Source of the DNA: Marchantia polymorpha subsp. ruderalis
Taxonomy: Eukaryota; Streptophyta; Marchantiopsida; Marchantiales; Marchantiaceae
DNA length: 64,000 bases
Direction of reading: 5' to 3'
NCBI GenBank assembly: GCA_037833965.1
Contig: AP031357.1
Coordinates: forward strand, 18,682,001-18,746,000
The notes under the pieces were generated by a model that saw only the letters and a program-made list of their open reading frames with translations, had not been told where the DNA came from and made no database searches. The position numbers and the translations under genes are program-made. Below, piece after piece: positions 12,903-27,530 of the stretch; position 1 is the first letter of the stretch; every line of letters starts with the position of its first letter.

Positions 12903-13783
12903 CTAGCACTCGTTGCAGCTGGAGCTCGAGCTGCAGCACGAATTTTTGTCCAGCGAAGGACGAAAGGTGAAGCGGTCGCGCAGAAAGTCGCAAATCTGTC
13001 GAAGAGAGGATCGGATCAGAACTCGAGCGAAATCCACACTCTCAGTCCACCAGGACCACGAGAAGTCACTGGAACCGTCCAGATATTGTTTGCATCGGCC
13101 AGCTCCTCCCAAGCAGCAGTCACCGTGGGCTACACTGGCGTATTTCTTGCCGTTCCTGCAAATGACGTTTGTCCACGCTTGGGACTTGCACATGCATACA
13201 CACTGGTTCTTCCCAGTGCACATCGCCGAGCAGGAGCAAGCTTTCAGGTCGAAACCTCTCGTCGAATTTCCTCCGAGACTCTTGGCTTTGTGACAGTCGC
13301 TCGGTATCAATGCCGACCTGCGCAGTCTCATGTCGCTGGAAAGTAGTGCTCCTTGGTAACACATCTTGCCTTTAGGAACATCTTCCACCTTCTGATTCCG
13401 CCCACATCGCACATACTGGCTGCCATTGTCGTTGGGCTCGCACCGGATGCTTAAACCAGGCGCGCAGATGGAGGAGCCAGCACCTACAGGGTCATAGAGG
13501 AGGCAACACAGTCAGCGTCGGAAATCTTTGAGAAGGTGTCGCAAAGTGAGAGATCCACCGAGCATTGACATGCAGCCAGCCTGGGAAATGCATGCGAGCG
13601 TGATTTGCGAATATGTGGCCGCTTTCATCTGATCCAAAATCAAAATCACTGAAGTGTATGCGAGCTGCCGCGACACTCACCAGAAATGAAAACATGGCCA
13701 ATAAGGAGACTGAAGGCACTAGCAACGCAGAAGCACACAGCAGCTCCTAGGACTAGATTCGAGTTGTTCCGTTTCAGGACCAT
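12903..13783 (-). CDS. Cys-rich secreted or type-II membrane protein
   Basis: I do not recognise the family. Two exons fit cleanly: 13783-13681 and 13483-12903, with a 197-bp GT-AG intron (donor gtgagt, acceptor ctgtag) that splits a Gly codon. The product is 227 aa. Residues 1-9 are hydrophilic and basic (MVLKRNNSN), and 10-34 are a hydrophobic run, so it is either a signal peptide or a signal anchor. After it come 20 cysteines. Residues 41-78 (C..C..YVRC..VPKGKMCYQG) recall small chitin-binding folds in spacing, which is inference only. Residues 117-165 are a dense block including CSCSAMC, CVCMC and DCC. The tail (217-227) is Ser/Cys, KNSCCSSSSSCNEC. The start is the only ATG in frame that gives an N-terminal hydrophobic segment. 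Similar-length open frames on the plus strand here are antisense shadows. The tail could be altered if a further intron exists. Confidence 0.72.
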
Positions 13784-16700
13784 TTTTGCACGCGGCTGCT
13801 GCGATTTCATAGGAAATCGACCCTGATCGCTTTGCGGTCTAGCTAGTCCTTAAATCTCCGAGAGGGATATCTCGATCGGAGTTCAGTCAGGTGATCCGTG
13901 TGTCTAGCGCACAATTCAATGCACCCAACCTCAGAGTGGTTCGATTTTTTAATGCGTGCCTGTCAGCTACATTTGATGATTCGAACGAAAATCATGCGCT
14001 TCGAATGTAATCAATGGAGGTGTGACCAAGTAGCCAATGTGTGACTGATCCAAGACAGGAATCCCCCGGATAAGAAGGAGATTTTATACTCCCATCGCTC
14101 CTGAAGATCCGCTGTACAAGCTGGTGGTTTTGGTATCCGGACAAGATGTCAGTTGAACATATGTGATTTGATGTCGGTTCCTTGCAAGTGAGAATCGGTG
14201 ATCAAATACGATCGAATTTCTCTCGTGCCTGGACGATTTGGTGGAACGATTGCAGCACTCGATAATCCACCAGCAGCCTTTACATCAAAAGACGAGAATC
14301 TCACATTAAGAGAAACTACAAGTTCTGTTCCGTCTTCGATTGATGGACAATTTGAAAATTCTACACTCAGCCCACTCATTAAGCTAATCGTCCAAATCGT
14401 GGAATCTCAGGTACACACCGAACTCGGGCCTCATCCTCGCACCGTTCAGTGTCCATGGGCGTTGACCGGGCGTTCAGCGCGTGGACGAACGAACGCCTTG
14501 TGCGGTATCAGCAAAGCGTAGTCCAACTGTTTTGTCTGCGAGGTTTACTGGGAAATGAAAAAGCGTATTTTCAGAAGCTTTCAAAAAAGAGACCGCGAGT
14601 GGAAGAAGCCAAACCTTTCTGGGCTTCTTTCGGAATTTCTCCCTCTTTTCAGAATAGTACTTCTGGTAAACAATGATTCCCTTACCACGAGGACCTGCAG
14701 AGCAACCGCACATTGGAATGATACCAGGTCCTATCGGTGAGTCAAACTAGACTTAGACCACCGGTGAAATTATTTACTGTACCAAGACGACAGCGCTGGC
14801 TTTTTGTATCAGTGCCCTTGCTTGACTCGTCAGACGCAAGTACTTTCCCACGTGGCAACAAAATTCATGACGTTTCCTACCACAGAAGAAGCCGTAGTCA
14901 CTCATCAGCATCTTTCGGTTTGTTACGATGTATGGGCTCTGCTCTGCTGACGATTGTCAGTCGCCATGGCTAGAGAACGCACTCTGCGAGATCTTGCTGA
15001 AATGACTCACTGTAGAAATGTGCTAAATTATCGAGTTCTATTAAGTTGACCTAGTGGTCGTCACCAGTATCCCAGACTTCCACTCTTTTGGTATACAGAG
15101 CGCTAATGCCTCTGATGACTCTCGGATAAACGTAAATTGGATAAGATCAATCCAGATCTCGTGCTGAACTTGCATATCCTTAAAGCCGATAGAGGCATTT
15201 GTCCACCGCTATGATCTCTGACCGGCTTCAACTTTGGGTGCGGTGTGACAGCAAGCCCCTAGGATGGATAATCATGCCAATTCTAGAGTAACTGAGAATC
15301 AAAACTTTCACAGCAGTAAGCGACAAGTAACCGTAAATGAATGTTTCCCAATACTGCAATGTCGAAGGGGTGAAACTTTTAGTTCTATTCTATAAGATGA
15401 GAGCGTTAAGACGCAAGAGCCGAAGCTGCTAGGAGATGAAGAGGCTCGAACTGTATAAAAAGCCATATATCGACTGACGACTACGTCGAGTAGCCAGGCT
15501 TTGGAAAAGGTTGCGATGCTCATACGTGATTGGGTTTGTTCCGAGAACAGAAGTTGGTAGATCATTCTCCTCTGTGACTCGTGAGCTAAAACTGTTCTAG
15601 GTTATGTAAAGAGTGATAAGCGTGTCTTTTCTCGTTTTCCACACTGCAAGAAAACGAAACTAGCGTTTCGTACTTTAGTTCGATAGTTAAATCTTAGGAT
15701 TCGTCCATTGGCTTCAGCTAGCTAATTCGCACGAATTTAGGGTCCTTGGGATCCGCGAAGTGTATACCTTTTCTTCTGACAGTTTTAAGCCGTCTCCCCT
15801 TCTCTCGAAGCAGGGCTGCTGGAAATCAGCACCAACACATGTTTTCAACAGCATCAGACGTTTTCCTCCTCGGCCTGTGGAATGACACTTCGTAGGAAAC
15901 AAATAGGGCGGCTGAACTTTCAACATAGACTTCTGGAATCCCGTGGCTCATGTTGGCCGCTGACTGATCTTGAATCTTCATTTCAGCCATTTTCACGTTA
16001 TTCCAAAAGACACTGAAATCAAAATTTAAATTAAGTGACTGAATGATTCTCAAAATGTGATTATCAGGACCAAAATTCAAGTCCTAAGATTCCAGAACCG
16101 CCCCATAAAATAAGAACTATATGTCTGGACTCCCTGATATGAAAGTCAATTTACTAGTTTCTGCTTATCTTATTAGAAAAATATACATCGGTGTATCATC
16201 CAACAGAATGAGCAGATGACAAGAACTCGTGAAATTGAGACAATAGCAACCCCGATACTAGATCCACAGCACCTGCCTAATGTCCTGAAACTTCGATGCT
16301 TCGTTCCTTCACAACACTCTCGAAAAGATGTGAACTAAGAAGGCCGCAGCATCGCTGACTCACAGTAAGCTGGCTTACAGTTTTGTTCTAGTTGTTTCAT
16401 CTACCATTCTCGGCCAGTTCAAAACACTTCTCAGGTGTAGAAATTGGTTACGCACGTAAGGCCGCCATACTCCTTGAATCATTGTTATTTTTTGGAGTTC
16501 CTTCTATAGCCATGAACTGTGATGCCACATAGAGGAGCCTGACTTGAACATTTCTTTTCGGAAAAGGGGACATTTCACTACCGGAGATGAGTTTAGAGAT
16601 GTCCTTCGGATTTTGAAGATGTCCTTTGACCCACTCTTCTCACACTGACACAGAGTTTGAGTCCCAGTCCACGTACGACTTCCATGGCCAGTCATTGTCG

Positions 16701-19548
16701 GAAAATGATCAAGTTTGCAGTGATGTCCGAACCAGACCACGTAGAACCAAGACGCATCCATGACAGTAAAACTGATACTGAGAATAGACCACCGACTGCA
16801 TGAATCTACTCCTTTGCTTTCACTCCTGAAGAGGGGACTTAGAAGATTTTCTTGATTAACTCGTGACCTTCTGTGTTGAGCGATCCAGAGTTGTGCACTC
16901 TTGTGTTGGTTGAGATCAGTGTGCCCTCTTCTAACTTTGTTCACTGGGACCTTCTGTCTGACGAATATGCACGGGGTCATCGAGCTCACAGCGTATGCTC
17001 AATGAAGATGCACACAGCCCCAAGGAAGGAATGGCATCAACAAACTCATGCAAACATAGAAACCTGCAGTCCCGTAAGCGTTCTGATCCTCGTAGGATCC
17101 TATGAGGTACATTTCTTAGCTTCGACGGAATGCAATTGAACTACGAGAATTTGCTTCTTTATGCAACCGAGCTTAGCCAGAGTGAAGATCGCTGAAAGTG
17201 AGTAGAGCTGATATTTAAGACCTGAATTGACCTGGCCTGTATATACGTGGAGAATAAGCACCAAAACTATGACAGTGGGGCCAAGGAAAAGAATTAATCG
17301 AACCGAAGGATAGACAAGAGGTTTTCAGATTTAGAGCCATTTTATGCTGATTCCAGACCACTGATAATATGCTAAAATGGCTCGAAGACCAGGCCTGCTT
17401 CTTCCAGCCACTATGACAGATTGCATTCAATTTGGGCTGCGGATCTTGCCGGTAGAAAAATAATGCATCTAGCTCTTATAAAGCTGTCAGTAAGGTAACT
17501 GTGATGACTAGCGTCTCCTGTAAGTAGAGATTATACGAACGGATGCAGCTGCTGGTGAGACCAAGTCATTAATCTCTCACATGCACCAGAAAGGAATCAC
17601 GATGTTAATCATGAACAATTGAATCTGGTAGCCATGGCCGAGTGGAAGTCTTTAGCAACTTGTCAAATATTTCATACGGCCTATCCGAGACCGTCAGCCT
17701 CTATTCGACCTTTCAATCGAGCCCATCACAGGTACGTCGCTTTCTATAAAAGAGAAAATATGTTTGTGTCAAAAACGTCTGGACAGGGTTCTCGAATGTT
17801 CCCAATCATCAAAGCAAGAGGCTCTCTAGAGGGAGAATGTTTTTCTTAGTTTCCAAACCAAGAGCGTCCACACTGAAGTCTGCTTTAATTGCAGTTTTAA
17901 AATCTCATGTCCCTGAGATGAAAGATGCTGGACGGAATAAACTTATTCTCTCTTCGGATGCTTAGAGCCTTGATTGGACCTAGATTCCGATGTCTTTGCT
18001 CTGTCCCTCTCTGTCTATTTGAAAAGGGCTTCATCGAATCCCGTAACTCATGCATCTTCGCGAATATGGTCTTCACTCTTTACTTGAGTTAACCAGTCGA
18101 TTCTCTAACGTTCTGGAGGTACATAGATCTTTGGAGGTATCGTTCATAATGGTCATCAAGTTCATCGTACCTCTTCCGCACGTGGACTAGTTCACAACAT
18201 ATACACACTTTAAAATCCCAACAGTACAGGATGCCTGCATCCGACGAAAGTCGAAGTTCTATGCAAATTGTCTCACGGAAAATATATTTGAGACGATATT
18301 TCGCCCAAATCTTTCCAAATACAGAGTATCGACGATATGCAAGTAGGGTTCTGGATTCAAAGCTCGTCAGAATGTGCTAAAGCTGAAGCTTGGTAGCTTC
18401 CAGTATAGGTCATGCAGAGTTCGTATATTTGGCTGTGGTATTGGATCGCATAATGTAAAACATACTGGTATGTGTAGACTTGTGATTCAAGGGAAACACC
18501 AAAAAAATTGGAATTTCATAGGATAGGACCGACATTTGGGGATTCTTCGGCCTCGAGTCGATTTCCTCTCAAAGGCAAATTATTACTTTAGGTTGTTGGA
18601 TGTAACCAAGTTCCCAACTCATTATTAGAAAATATGAACAACATTTTATATATCTTATGGTTGGGGAAAAAAAATTGTTCTAACTTCTATAAAATAACGG
18701 CTTGAGACCGTGAAGGAAAAAATTCTGGCCCCACACGTGGAAGAAGTCGACTAGTTAGCCAGCTGACGAGCGCAGTACATCTCTTGTCATTTAGTGTGTG
18801 GGAAGAACAGTAATACAACAATCGTAGAAACGTAGGCAGTAAATTTACTTCAGCCATCAAAACTAGCTCTTGAAGTGTATGATCCAATGGTGCAATGATA
18901 TAACGGATGAAATCACTTAAGTAATTAGTGGATGATGAAGAAGATAACGTACTACTTTATCAACAAGTATCGGATACAAGTAGAGCTTTGTTTGGTGAAA
19001 CCAAAGGTAAGAGTGTTCAATTTTTTCTTTTACTCGGTGAGTGTATAATGGTCAAATTGATAGATGTTTTTTCATGATTGAAAATCATGAAAAAATTTCA
19101 ACTAGAAAAATAATTTATGATGTATGAGACATTTACAGCAAAAAATTGCAAAAATATAAATTGATGTGGCATAAAAAGCAGAGCAAGGTACAACATTTTC
19201 ATCTTGTGGTAGAACCAACCCGATGTTGATAAATTTTAGATTCAATTGAAGTCTGCAATTAAAATGAAAAATCTTGCGAAGTCTAAGAAGATATTAGGCA
19301 TGGATATCGAATGGATTGTGAACATAAGAAGCTATGGTTAAGGTAGAGCAAATATGTTCATTGTATATTTGACAAGTTCAACATGGATTCTAAAGGAGTA
19401 TGGAGTACTTTTGCATCATATTTCAAACTTCCGCATCTCATTGTTGTATTGGTGCTGTGAAGGAAAAAAAAATGTCATGTGTTCCCTATGAACAAACTAT
19501 AGGCAGTCTCATGAGTGCATATTTCAGACTAACACAGCCTTGACATTA
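13784..19548. other. Intergenic, no gene recognised
   Basis: The first few hundred bases are the promoter side of the Cys-rich gene. Beyond that, the open frames are short, overlap on opposite strands and show no motif I know. The longest is 16504-16989 (-), 161 codons from a GTG with the first true ATG three codons in, and no recognisable domain. From about 18.5 kb the sequence becomes more AT-rich towards the transposon at 19.5 kb. A real gene made of small exons could be missed here. Confidence 0.4.
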
Positions 19549-20348
19549 TAGTAGTCTCCCGGTTAAGTACGCACTCGTTTGGGTACGCATCCCGGTTAAG
19601 TATGCATTGTTTTTTGCACAAAAATAGGGTTTAACCCATGACATGTCGTTCATTGGTTTATGGTCAAAAATTGTTACTCCTCCTAATGATTGTCTCATAT
19701 CTGATTAGAAGCGTGAACCTCTAGTGGCTGGTATATACTCGTTTAACATTAGAGACAAACTCTCATAGTAGAGAAAAAAGCAAGCCACTATCGCAAAATG
19801 AAGAAAAGATTATATCATTTTTTGAGGTTTTAGATTATATTGGGCTATAATAGTTAACGTTGCTAGAGTACATCATAAAATTTCAAATCTCTCTCCTAGA
19901 AGCAACACCTTTTACAACTCACTTGGCAATTGAATACGACTTAGCAATTACAAATATGTGATGGAGTACATATATGAAATCAATAAACTCAATGCAATAT
20001 TTTTTTATTTGGCGATGTCAATAGATGTAAGAAGAGTGAGATTACAAAGTCTTCTCTTTAACTTCATCATACATTAACTCAATTTAGCTTTGTGATTTGT
20101 TCTGCTTGTCTTATCTTCATGATCAAGTCACTTGCAAGTTCGAGCTCTTCCAATGGAATCATTATTTTGCTCAGTTTCTCTATGATATCATATAGCGCTG
20201 AGTCATTTAGGAATGTTCATATAAGGTTCCTTTGACATTACACTCAAATCAAATGATTAGGAAGTCAAGTTTCTTAAGTACGCAACTCCCGGCTAAGTAC
20301 GCACAGCATTCCCGGGTTCAAAGTGCGTACTTAACCGGGAGACTACTA
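19549..20348. mobile_element. Pogo/Tigger-like non-autonomous DNA transposon, 800 bp
   Basis: The two ends match as perfect inverted repeats over 28 nt (19547-19574 and 20323-20350, including the flanking TA). The terminal sequence contains TAGTAGTCTCCCGGTTAAG and is flanked by TA on both sides, the target duplication of the IS630-Tc1-mariner superfamily; the CCCGGTTAAG core is typical of pogo/Tigger relatives. Further copies of the motif (CCCGGTTAAGTATGC, CCCGGCTAAGTACGC) lie just inside each end as subterminal repeats. There is no intact transposase. A 42-codon frame on the minus strand at about 20077-20208 (ending in KIRQAEQITKLN) has ordinary codon use and could be a leftover of a transposase C-terminus, which is speculative. 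Perfect ends suggest a fairly recent insertion. Confidence 0.9.
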
Positions 20349-21069
20349 TATATAAACGTTAATATCTTATGAAAATTCTTAGATTAATCCATGTCAGTGA
20401 TTGTGGGTTTGTTGTATTGGGTTACCTTTATTCAAAAGAACATATATTTTGAATGATAATTTTTTTTTTATGAATATATGTAATATTGCAATTTTAGATT
20501 TTAATATGTCATGAATCTGAATATTAAACAAATTAAAATGAGGAGTCTGTAAGTGTTGTGCTTTTTGTAACTAATACTTTTTAAAATATTTTTATAAATG
20601 TCAATTTATTTTTTGAACTCATTTACACTCATTGAAAAACTGAATAATTTAAACTCCTTTAAAATATAGGAATTGGATACATTGTTGAATTCTAAATATA
20701 TTGATTGATGATAAAAGATGAGTTTAATTAAGAGTTTTCAAATTGCTAACACTTGCTTGTGGAATGCACAACCTTACAAATCAAACAAGGTAATCGTTTT
20801 TTTAAAATTAGAATAAAATATTTTGTTGATGTTAATTTATAGCAACACATAAAATCTGTGTATTTTTCATATTATGTTATCTTTGAATATTTTAGTTTAA
20901 AAAATATATAAATAAATCATGTATTTCTTATGTTATGATTAAATAATATAATTGAAAATTACATATAAAAAATCCTTGTGTTATGACTAATTATTTTGGT
21001 AAAAAATTACACTCAAACATATAATGTGCTGTTATGATTGAGTGTGTTAGTAGACTCCTAATTCCTATG
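20349..21069. other. AT-rich intergenic
   Basis: AT-rich sequence between the transposon and the first dispersed-repeat copy. No gene or structured repeat was seen. Confidence 0.5.
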
Positions 21070-21755
21070 CTTGTTAACAAAGGTCTAATCTTACCACTAA
21101 CGTCATTGTGTGTTAAGTGACTTGACAACAAAACATTTGATATTTTCAATAATGGAATGAATCTGAATAATATACACATTCCCAAGTTCATGTATGGTCA
21201 AATGACTTGCTCGCGGAACTATCTTATTCTCACTAGAGAGCCCTTCGATCTACTACATCATCAAGCTTCATTTGGTCCATATTCTTCATACTCTGTTTCA
21301 TATCACTCTTGATTCTTGTGCAGAGTGCAAGAGTTGATCTACAAATTGTAAAGTAATTTCCACTCTCATAAATGTTTGGAAAAAAATCATCTACTAATGT
21401 CAACGCTTGAAGTTTATGATTGAGATTAAAGAGATTGTGAACTCACTCAGTGACGTGAGGACCCACTATATACCGCAGCCTTCAATGCGTTAACTTACAC
21501 ACCGTTATAATTCAAATCGAACTCGACTTGTGTATGTTCAACGCATCGTCGTAACTACGAGGAATGCGAGTTTCGAACTCCGGTTTTGACGGCCATGTTT
21601 CCGAGTGAGCGATTCTTATCTCACTGGTGTAGTAAACTCACCACTTTCACCACGATTCTTGATCACCTACAATTGTTCATGGTAGTTGATCAGTTCTCTT
21701 TCATCATGGTCTCCGTAGAATAACGGTCTTACGGGCTGGATTGTTCTTGTTGTGA
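21070..21755 (+). repeat. Dispersed repeat, copy 1
   Basis: This copy shares many blocks in the same order with 26815-27530, for example ATAATATACACATTC, TTCATGTATGGTCAAAT, ATATACCGCAGCCTTCAAT, GGTGTAGTAAACTCACC and CAGTTCTCTTTCATCATG. The copies are clearly diverged, so the repeat is old. No coding frame is shared by both. The family is unknown. Confidence 0.8.
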
Positions 21756-22070
21756 CTCTGAAGATTTCCAACGTTTTCTTTCTGAAGTGCGAAAAACTTT
21801 GTGACATTCCCAGTTTAAGAGAACTTTCAAATCAACAAATGGAGCTGCCAACGGATTAAAATACATCAGTCCGGAGCTGACAGACGCGCTATAAATTCCA
21901 GTAGATTCAACAGTTTGACCCTTTTACTTCCCACGCACATCAACTCTCAGTACTTCCCAGCTTTTGCTCACACTAGCTTGTTCATTCCACTGGACGCCTG
22001 CATTCATCCATATTGTAAAGTTGAGAAATCTCTTACGAACGGAGTAAGGCGGAACACTCTATCTTTCAAG

Positions 22071-22445
22071 ATGTCACTCGGAGACTCTGTGAAACTGGAT
22101 GCGAATATCAGCACCCCAGGCTTCTCGTTCGATGTTCCGAGCACTCTATTTGTGCACTTTATATTATTAATGGTGATAATATGCGTGTTCATTTTCACAG
22201 TCACGGGAGTATTTCTAATGGTATACTTTTCTTCCTCTGGCGGAAAACGAGGCTCAGACTACGGAGACGTAGATCTTGAAGCCCAGATTTCCCGTTGTCG
22301 GAGTGTCGTCGTTGGAGACTTTCTCATCAAGCAGTCACGTTCACGGGAAAGAGGTTCACGGGTTGCAACACAGTTTCATTCCACTGTGAAAGCTCTAAAA
22401 AAGGGAGTAGTTCTAGCTCCGATAAACGAACTGGAACCAGTCTAG
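22071..22445 (+). CDS. Small single-pass membrane protein
   Basis: I do not recognise the family. The 124-aa product starts at MSLGDSVKLD; it is the only ATG in frame ahead of the hydrophobic segment and has A at -3. The frame stays open upstream to about 21915 but without an ATG. Residues 1-25 are polar, 26-53 form one strong transmembrane helix, and the rest is basic and Ser/Arg-rich (LIKQSRSRERGSR). Just after the membrane is DVDLEAQIS (66-74). A convergent gene 1.6 kb away (24060-24668, minus) has the same plan and DSEIEAEIS at the same place, which supports both as real paralogues. By position it could be a plasma-membrane or endomembrane adaptor, but no function can be assigned. Confidence 0.58.
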   Translation: MSLGDSVKLDANISTPGFSFDVPSTLFVHFILLMVIICVFIFTVTGVFLMVYFSSSGGKRGSDYGDVDLEAQISRCRSVVVGDFLIKQSRSRERGSRVATQFHSTVKALKKGVVLAPINELEPV

Positions 22446-24059
22446 ATCCCAGTTGAAAAATTTTGAGAGATCTCAGAAGAGACGTAAAGCTGAGAGGGAA
22501 AAGTCCACTTAAGCCATTACAGATTTATTCGTCCATGACGTTGAGTTCAACATGCATGCGGAGGAAATTCATGAATTCTTCGAATCACTTTGAAGAGCTC
22601 GTGCTCGTGTAATACTCTGATTTGAGTTCCTTGGGATCCTGCTTTTTTCTTTTCGTCCATCTGAGCATACTGTAGATTGCAGGATACAGTAGAACTCACC
22701 GTCACTTCTCATTCTTTATTGTATCCATTAAAACAGTTATCAATTTTCAGTCATTTAGATAGCACAAATTGGTACGTAATTAGTAGGAAGTCAGTACCTT
22801 TCAGGAATAGTCGATGTACATCTTTTGATCATCATCAGTTCACAACTTTTCTTGTACGCCTACGCTGCAGCCAGAAGATGCGCCAACGATGCTCGATACG
22901 ATTGTCCTTAAACACATCGAGCATCAAAGTCCGATATAGTTACATTCTCTTTAAATTTCTGGACTGGTATCGCATTTGCTTCCATATGTGAGCTTACAGT
23001 TTCATATTTCCAAGCAAGACATTTTTTTATATTTTCAAGACACAATCTCATGATGTCGAACTATTGTTGGAATCGCTAGCAGACATCTTTGGATGTATCA
23101 AAAATAGATATTTCGGTTTTAATTTCTATTTCGGTTTCTATTTTACATTTTTTTATTCTTTAATTAGCTATTACATTACGCTGGACTCAAGCATTATATC
23201 AAGGTAAGGGATTAGTGCTTGATCAGACTTTACCTGAATGCAAAATTGTCGTTCCTACAAATGAAACCTTTTAATGGGACATAGTTCACAGGCGCTAGAA
23301 ATCCCATGTTGTTTATAGACTAAATACAGGTTAGCGACATGGAAAGGAAAGCTTATTGAAGAAAATTAAGATTGACTTTACTAAAACTGACTGCAATCTA
23401 ATTCGAGTTTCAAACCTTGCTGCTGGTTTGATATGGGCTTAAGAGATCATGGTTAATGTTGTACAGCTCTGATATCAAAAAGACATCGTTTCGCTCTTCT
23501 TTGTGGTGGAAGTCATATGTAGGGCTCTTCAGACGTAAACTGCATGTTTTCACATACCATTCGAATAAAGTATAAAAATTGATTTGGAAAACATAATCAT
23601 AACCGCATAATGTGCATAGAAACCACAGAATTCAGCATAGGTTTGTAAAACTTTTGCTGTAGAGTCTTGGAAAGGCATATGGACCTTACCATATTTAAAG
23701 CTGAAGAAAAAGGAGTACTTTTACTTGCGACTTTAATTCAGTCAGCAAATGATACTAATTGTTTTGAACCAAGTGGTAGATTTAATGACAAAAAAGTCAA
23801 CAAGGCTCTGTAGCCTGTAGAGTCTCATGCTGAATTGCATGTGATTCATCACATGAAGAGTCAGAGGAATAAAAAATTCAATCAATTTTTGTAACCTGAA
23901 CGTGGTTCATGAATACAGATTATGGTATGGTTTGACAAACACAACTAAAGCAGGATACATCGTGCAGGTTTGATTCCTTTGAACTTTGTATGCACTGCCT
24001 TCAATATATCCAATAACCAATGTATATTTTCTTTAAGTTCTTGTTGAACTCTCGTTTGT
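22446..24059. other. Intergenic between two convergent membrane-protein genes
   Basis: This should hold the 3' UTRs of both neighbours. The open frame 22677-22991 (+) has no recognised motif. Nothing else was seen. Confidence 0.5.
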
Positions 24060-24668
24060 TTATTTTTTGACATCTTTCTCAGTATCTGGTAACTTATCTT
24101 CGATTAAATCGCCTATCTTAGATATCGATCGTCCAAACCTGAAGATTCTATTACACCGAGAATTCAGAAATGCTTTCACTTGGAGCCAGTTACTAAAAGC
24201 TCTGTCACATTTATGATCTCCTGATGGTGATGATGGGATCATGAATGAGGAATAGCGATTCCCCGTCTGAAGATTCCATTTCGTTTCAGCAGCTGCCGAG
24301 GAGATCAATGAGCTCGAAGACGATGAAGTCTCCTCCGGATGTACATGGCTCGCACCAGCTCTATCCCGTGTCTCCTCGACGACTTCGTGGTGACTCACCA
24401 TTGCTTGCATGTGGCCAGACCGATGATTGCGAGTGCGATTGGAAATTTCCGCTTCAATTTCTGAGTCTTCAAAGTGTCCTCTTGAGACTCTTCTTACAAA
24501 CCGAAAACAAATGTCGACTATCAGAAAAATAATTGTGATGCTAAGCCGGAAGAACCACACTGCAAGTAAGAACAGAGTGTCAAAAAGCGGGTCGCTCTGG
24601 AGATCGATTAAGGAGCCATTGATCGTCTGGAGATGAGAAGAGGCGTTGATATTTGCAACCCGTTTCAT
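24060..24668 (-). CDS. Single-pass membrane protein, paralogue of 22071-22445
   Basis: I do not recognise the family. The 202-aa product starts at MKRVANINAS, the first ATG of the frame; the frame is open for 24 codons further upstream but only from a GTG. Residues 28-57 form a transmembrane segment (TLFLLAVWFFRLSITIIFLI within it), followed by basic residues and the motif DSEIEAEIS (68-76), matching DVDLEAQIS in the convergent gene. Then come a His/Glu/Ser-rich linker with a run of six serines (115-120) and a C-terminal basic region (NSRCNRIFRFGRSISKIGDL). A plausible topology is a short N-terminus with a longer cytosolic tail. The shared motif and layout make chance unlikely, but there is no known domain. 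Confidence 0.58.
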   Translation of the reverse strand: MKRVANINASSHLQTINGSLIDLQSDPLFDTLFLLAVWFFRLSITIIFLIVDICFRFVRRVSRGHFEDSEIEAEISNRTRNHRSGHMQAMVSHHEVVEETRDRAGASHVHPEETSSSSSSLISSAAAETKWNLQTGNRYSSFMIPSSPSGDHKCDRAFSNWLQVKAFLNSRCNRIFRFGRSISKIGDLIEDKLPDTEKDVKK

Positions 24669-26814
<2,146 letters not shown>

Positions 26815-27530
26815 ACTTGTTAACAACGTCTAACTTCATCATAAGTGCAATCATGTGGTAGGTGCATGACGACAAGAATTTTGATATCTTTCAATATGGG
26901 ATGAATTTGAATAATATACACATTCTAAACTTCATGTATGGTCAAATAATATGTTCACGGATCTACCTTATTCTCGCTAGAGAGACCTTCTATCTCCTAC
27001 ACGATAAAAAAATAAATTTGTGGGCATATTCATCATCCTGTCTTTCCGTATCACTCTTAATTCTTGCACATAGTGCAAAAATTAATCTCCACTCTCAATT
27101 GTAAAAATAAAAAAAAAATTTACTAATCTCAACGTTTGAAATTTAAATTTGAATTTACACGAGTTTACAAGAGTTTGTGAACTCAATCATTTGCTTCAGG
27201 ACCTACCATATACCGCAGCCTTCAATTCGTTAAGATACCTTCCGTTGTCATTCGAATTTATCCAAAATTCAACGGGAACTCGACGGTGGAGCTTCAACGC
27301 ACCGTCGTAACAAAGACGAATGCGAGCAGCCAACTCCGGTTGTGAGGAGCATGTTTGTGAGTAAACGTTGAATAGCTCAGTGGTGTAGTAAACTCACCGT
27401 TTCGAGGCTCCTAATAAACTATCATAATCATAGTTCTGGTCAAGAATACCGTTCTCTTCCTTGAGTTCCAGTTCTCTTTCATCATGATCACTGTGGAAAG
27501 AACGGTCGTACGGGTTGGATCGAATCTGAA
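26815..27530 (+). repeat. Dispersed repeat, copy 2
   Basis: This is the second direct copy of the repeat at 21070-21755, about 5 kb away. Near its end it contains TAGCTCAGTGG (27373-27383) followed by TTTCGAGGCTCC, which resemble a Pol III A box and a damaged B box, so part of the repeat may be tRNA-derived. Copy 1 keeps only a degraded form of these. The copies have no TG..CA ends or primer-binding site between them. Confidence 0.8.

Noticed and set aside
12837-13346. 169-codon plus-strand open frame
   Set aside because: It is antisense to the Cys-rich gene, whose splicing and signal segment give a better explanation.
16504-16989. 161-codon minus-strand open frame as a gene
   Set aside because: It has no recognised domain and no clear upstream splice site; it may be chance.
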